Shown in pieces: positions 6,158 to 6,161 of a stretch of DNA of 6,161 nucleotides. The stretch spans positions 1-6,161 of the forward strand of contig DAIDAB010000130.1 of NCBI GenBank assembly GCA_027310845.1. The letters run 5' to 3'. The DNA is from a bacterium (GTDB taxonomy: Archaea; Thermoproteota; Nitrososphaeria; Nitrososphaerales; CADDZS01). The notes under the pieces are model-generated. The model saw only the letters and a list, made by a program, of their open reading frames with translations, was not told the origin of the DNA and did not search any database. The first letter of the stretch is position 1. Every line of letters begins with the position of its first letter. The translations under genes and the position numbers were made by a program.

Positions 6158-6161
6158 GTAA

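Overview
The window looks archaeal, most likely from the TACK side (Nitrososphaeria/Thaumarchaeota-like). Three things suggest this: a small winged-helix protein of the type that is abundant there, a dolichyl-phosphate-mannose-synthase-like GT2 enzyme with a two-helix membrane tail, and AT-rich TATA-like boxes about 25-30 nt before start codons, as expected for leaderless archaeal transcripts. The lineage is an inference from protein style, not a database match. The large surface protein is very poor in charged residues and rich in Ser, Asn, Thr, Gln and Tyr, with many N-glycosylation sequons. That pattern is common in the exoproteins of acidophilic archaea.

Layout. Positions 2-4063 (+) hold the 3' part of one very large gene whose beginning lies before the window. 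It encodes a multidomain extracellular protein that resembles a GH42-like glycoside hydrolase. It has part of a TIM-like barrel, a run of about 600 residues of beta-sandwich domains that seems to be inserted into it, a helical/alpha-beta stretch, a class-I-amidotransferase-like Rossmann domain (as in the trimerisation domain of GH42 enzymes), C-terminal beta domains and a single C-terminal membrane anchor. A convergent spacer (4064-4288) separates it from three minus-strand genes: a GT2 glycosyltransferase (4289-5185) with its own candidate promoter, a winged-helix regulator (5392-5805), and a small two-helix membrane protein (5806-6129) directly upstream of the regulator.

How they may fit together. 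The surface protein would need extensive N-glycosylation, and a DPM1-like enzyme makes lipid-linked sugars for that kind of process, but nothing in the sequence ties the two genes functionally. The small membrane protein and the winged-helix protein are in the same reading frame, separated by a single TAG codon, and neither has an ATG at its apparent start. They are either a stop/start-coupled pair or, more speculatively, a membrane-tethered regulator made by readthrough.

Most worth a second look: the TAG-separated membrane/winged-helix pair, the apparently missing catalytic acid/base in the GH42-like protein together with its large domain insertion, and the altered DxD motif of the glycosyltransferase. 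I saw no tRNA, rRNA, CRISPR array, insertion sequence or clear mobile element.
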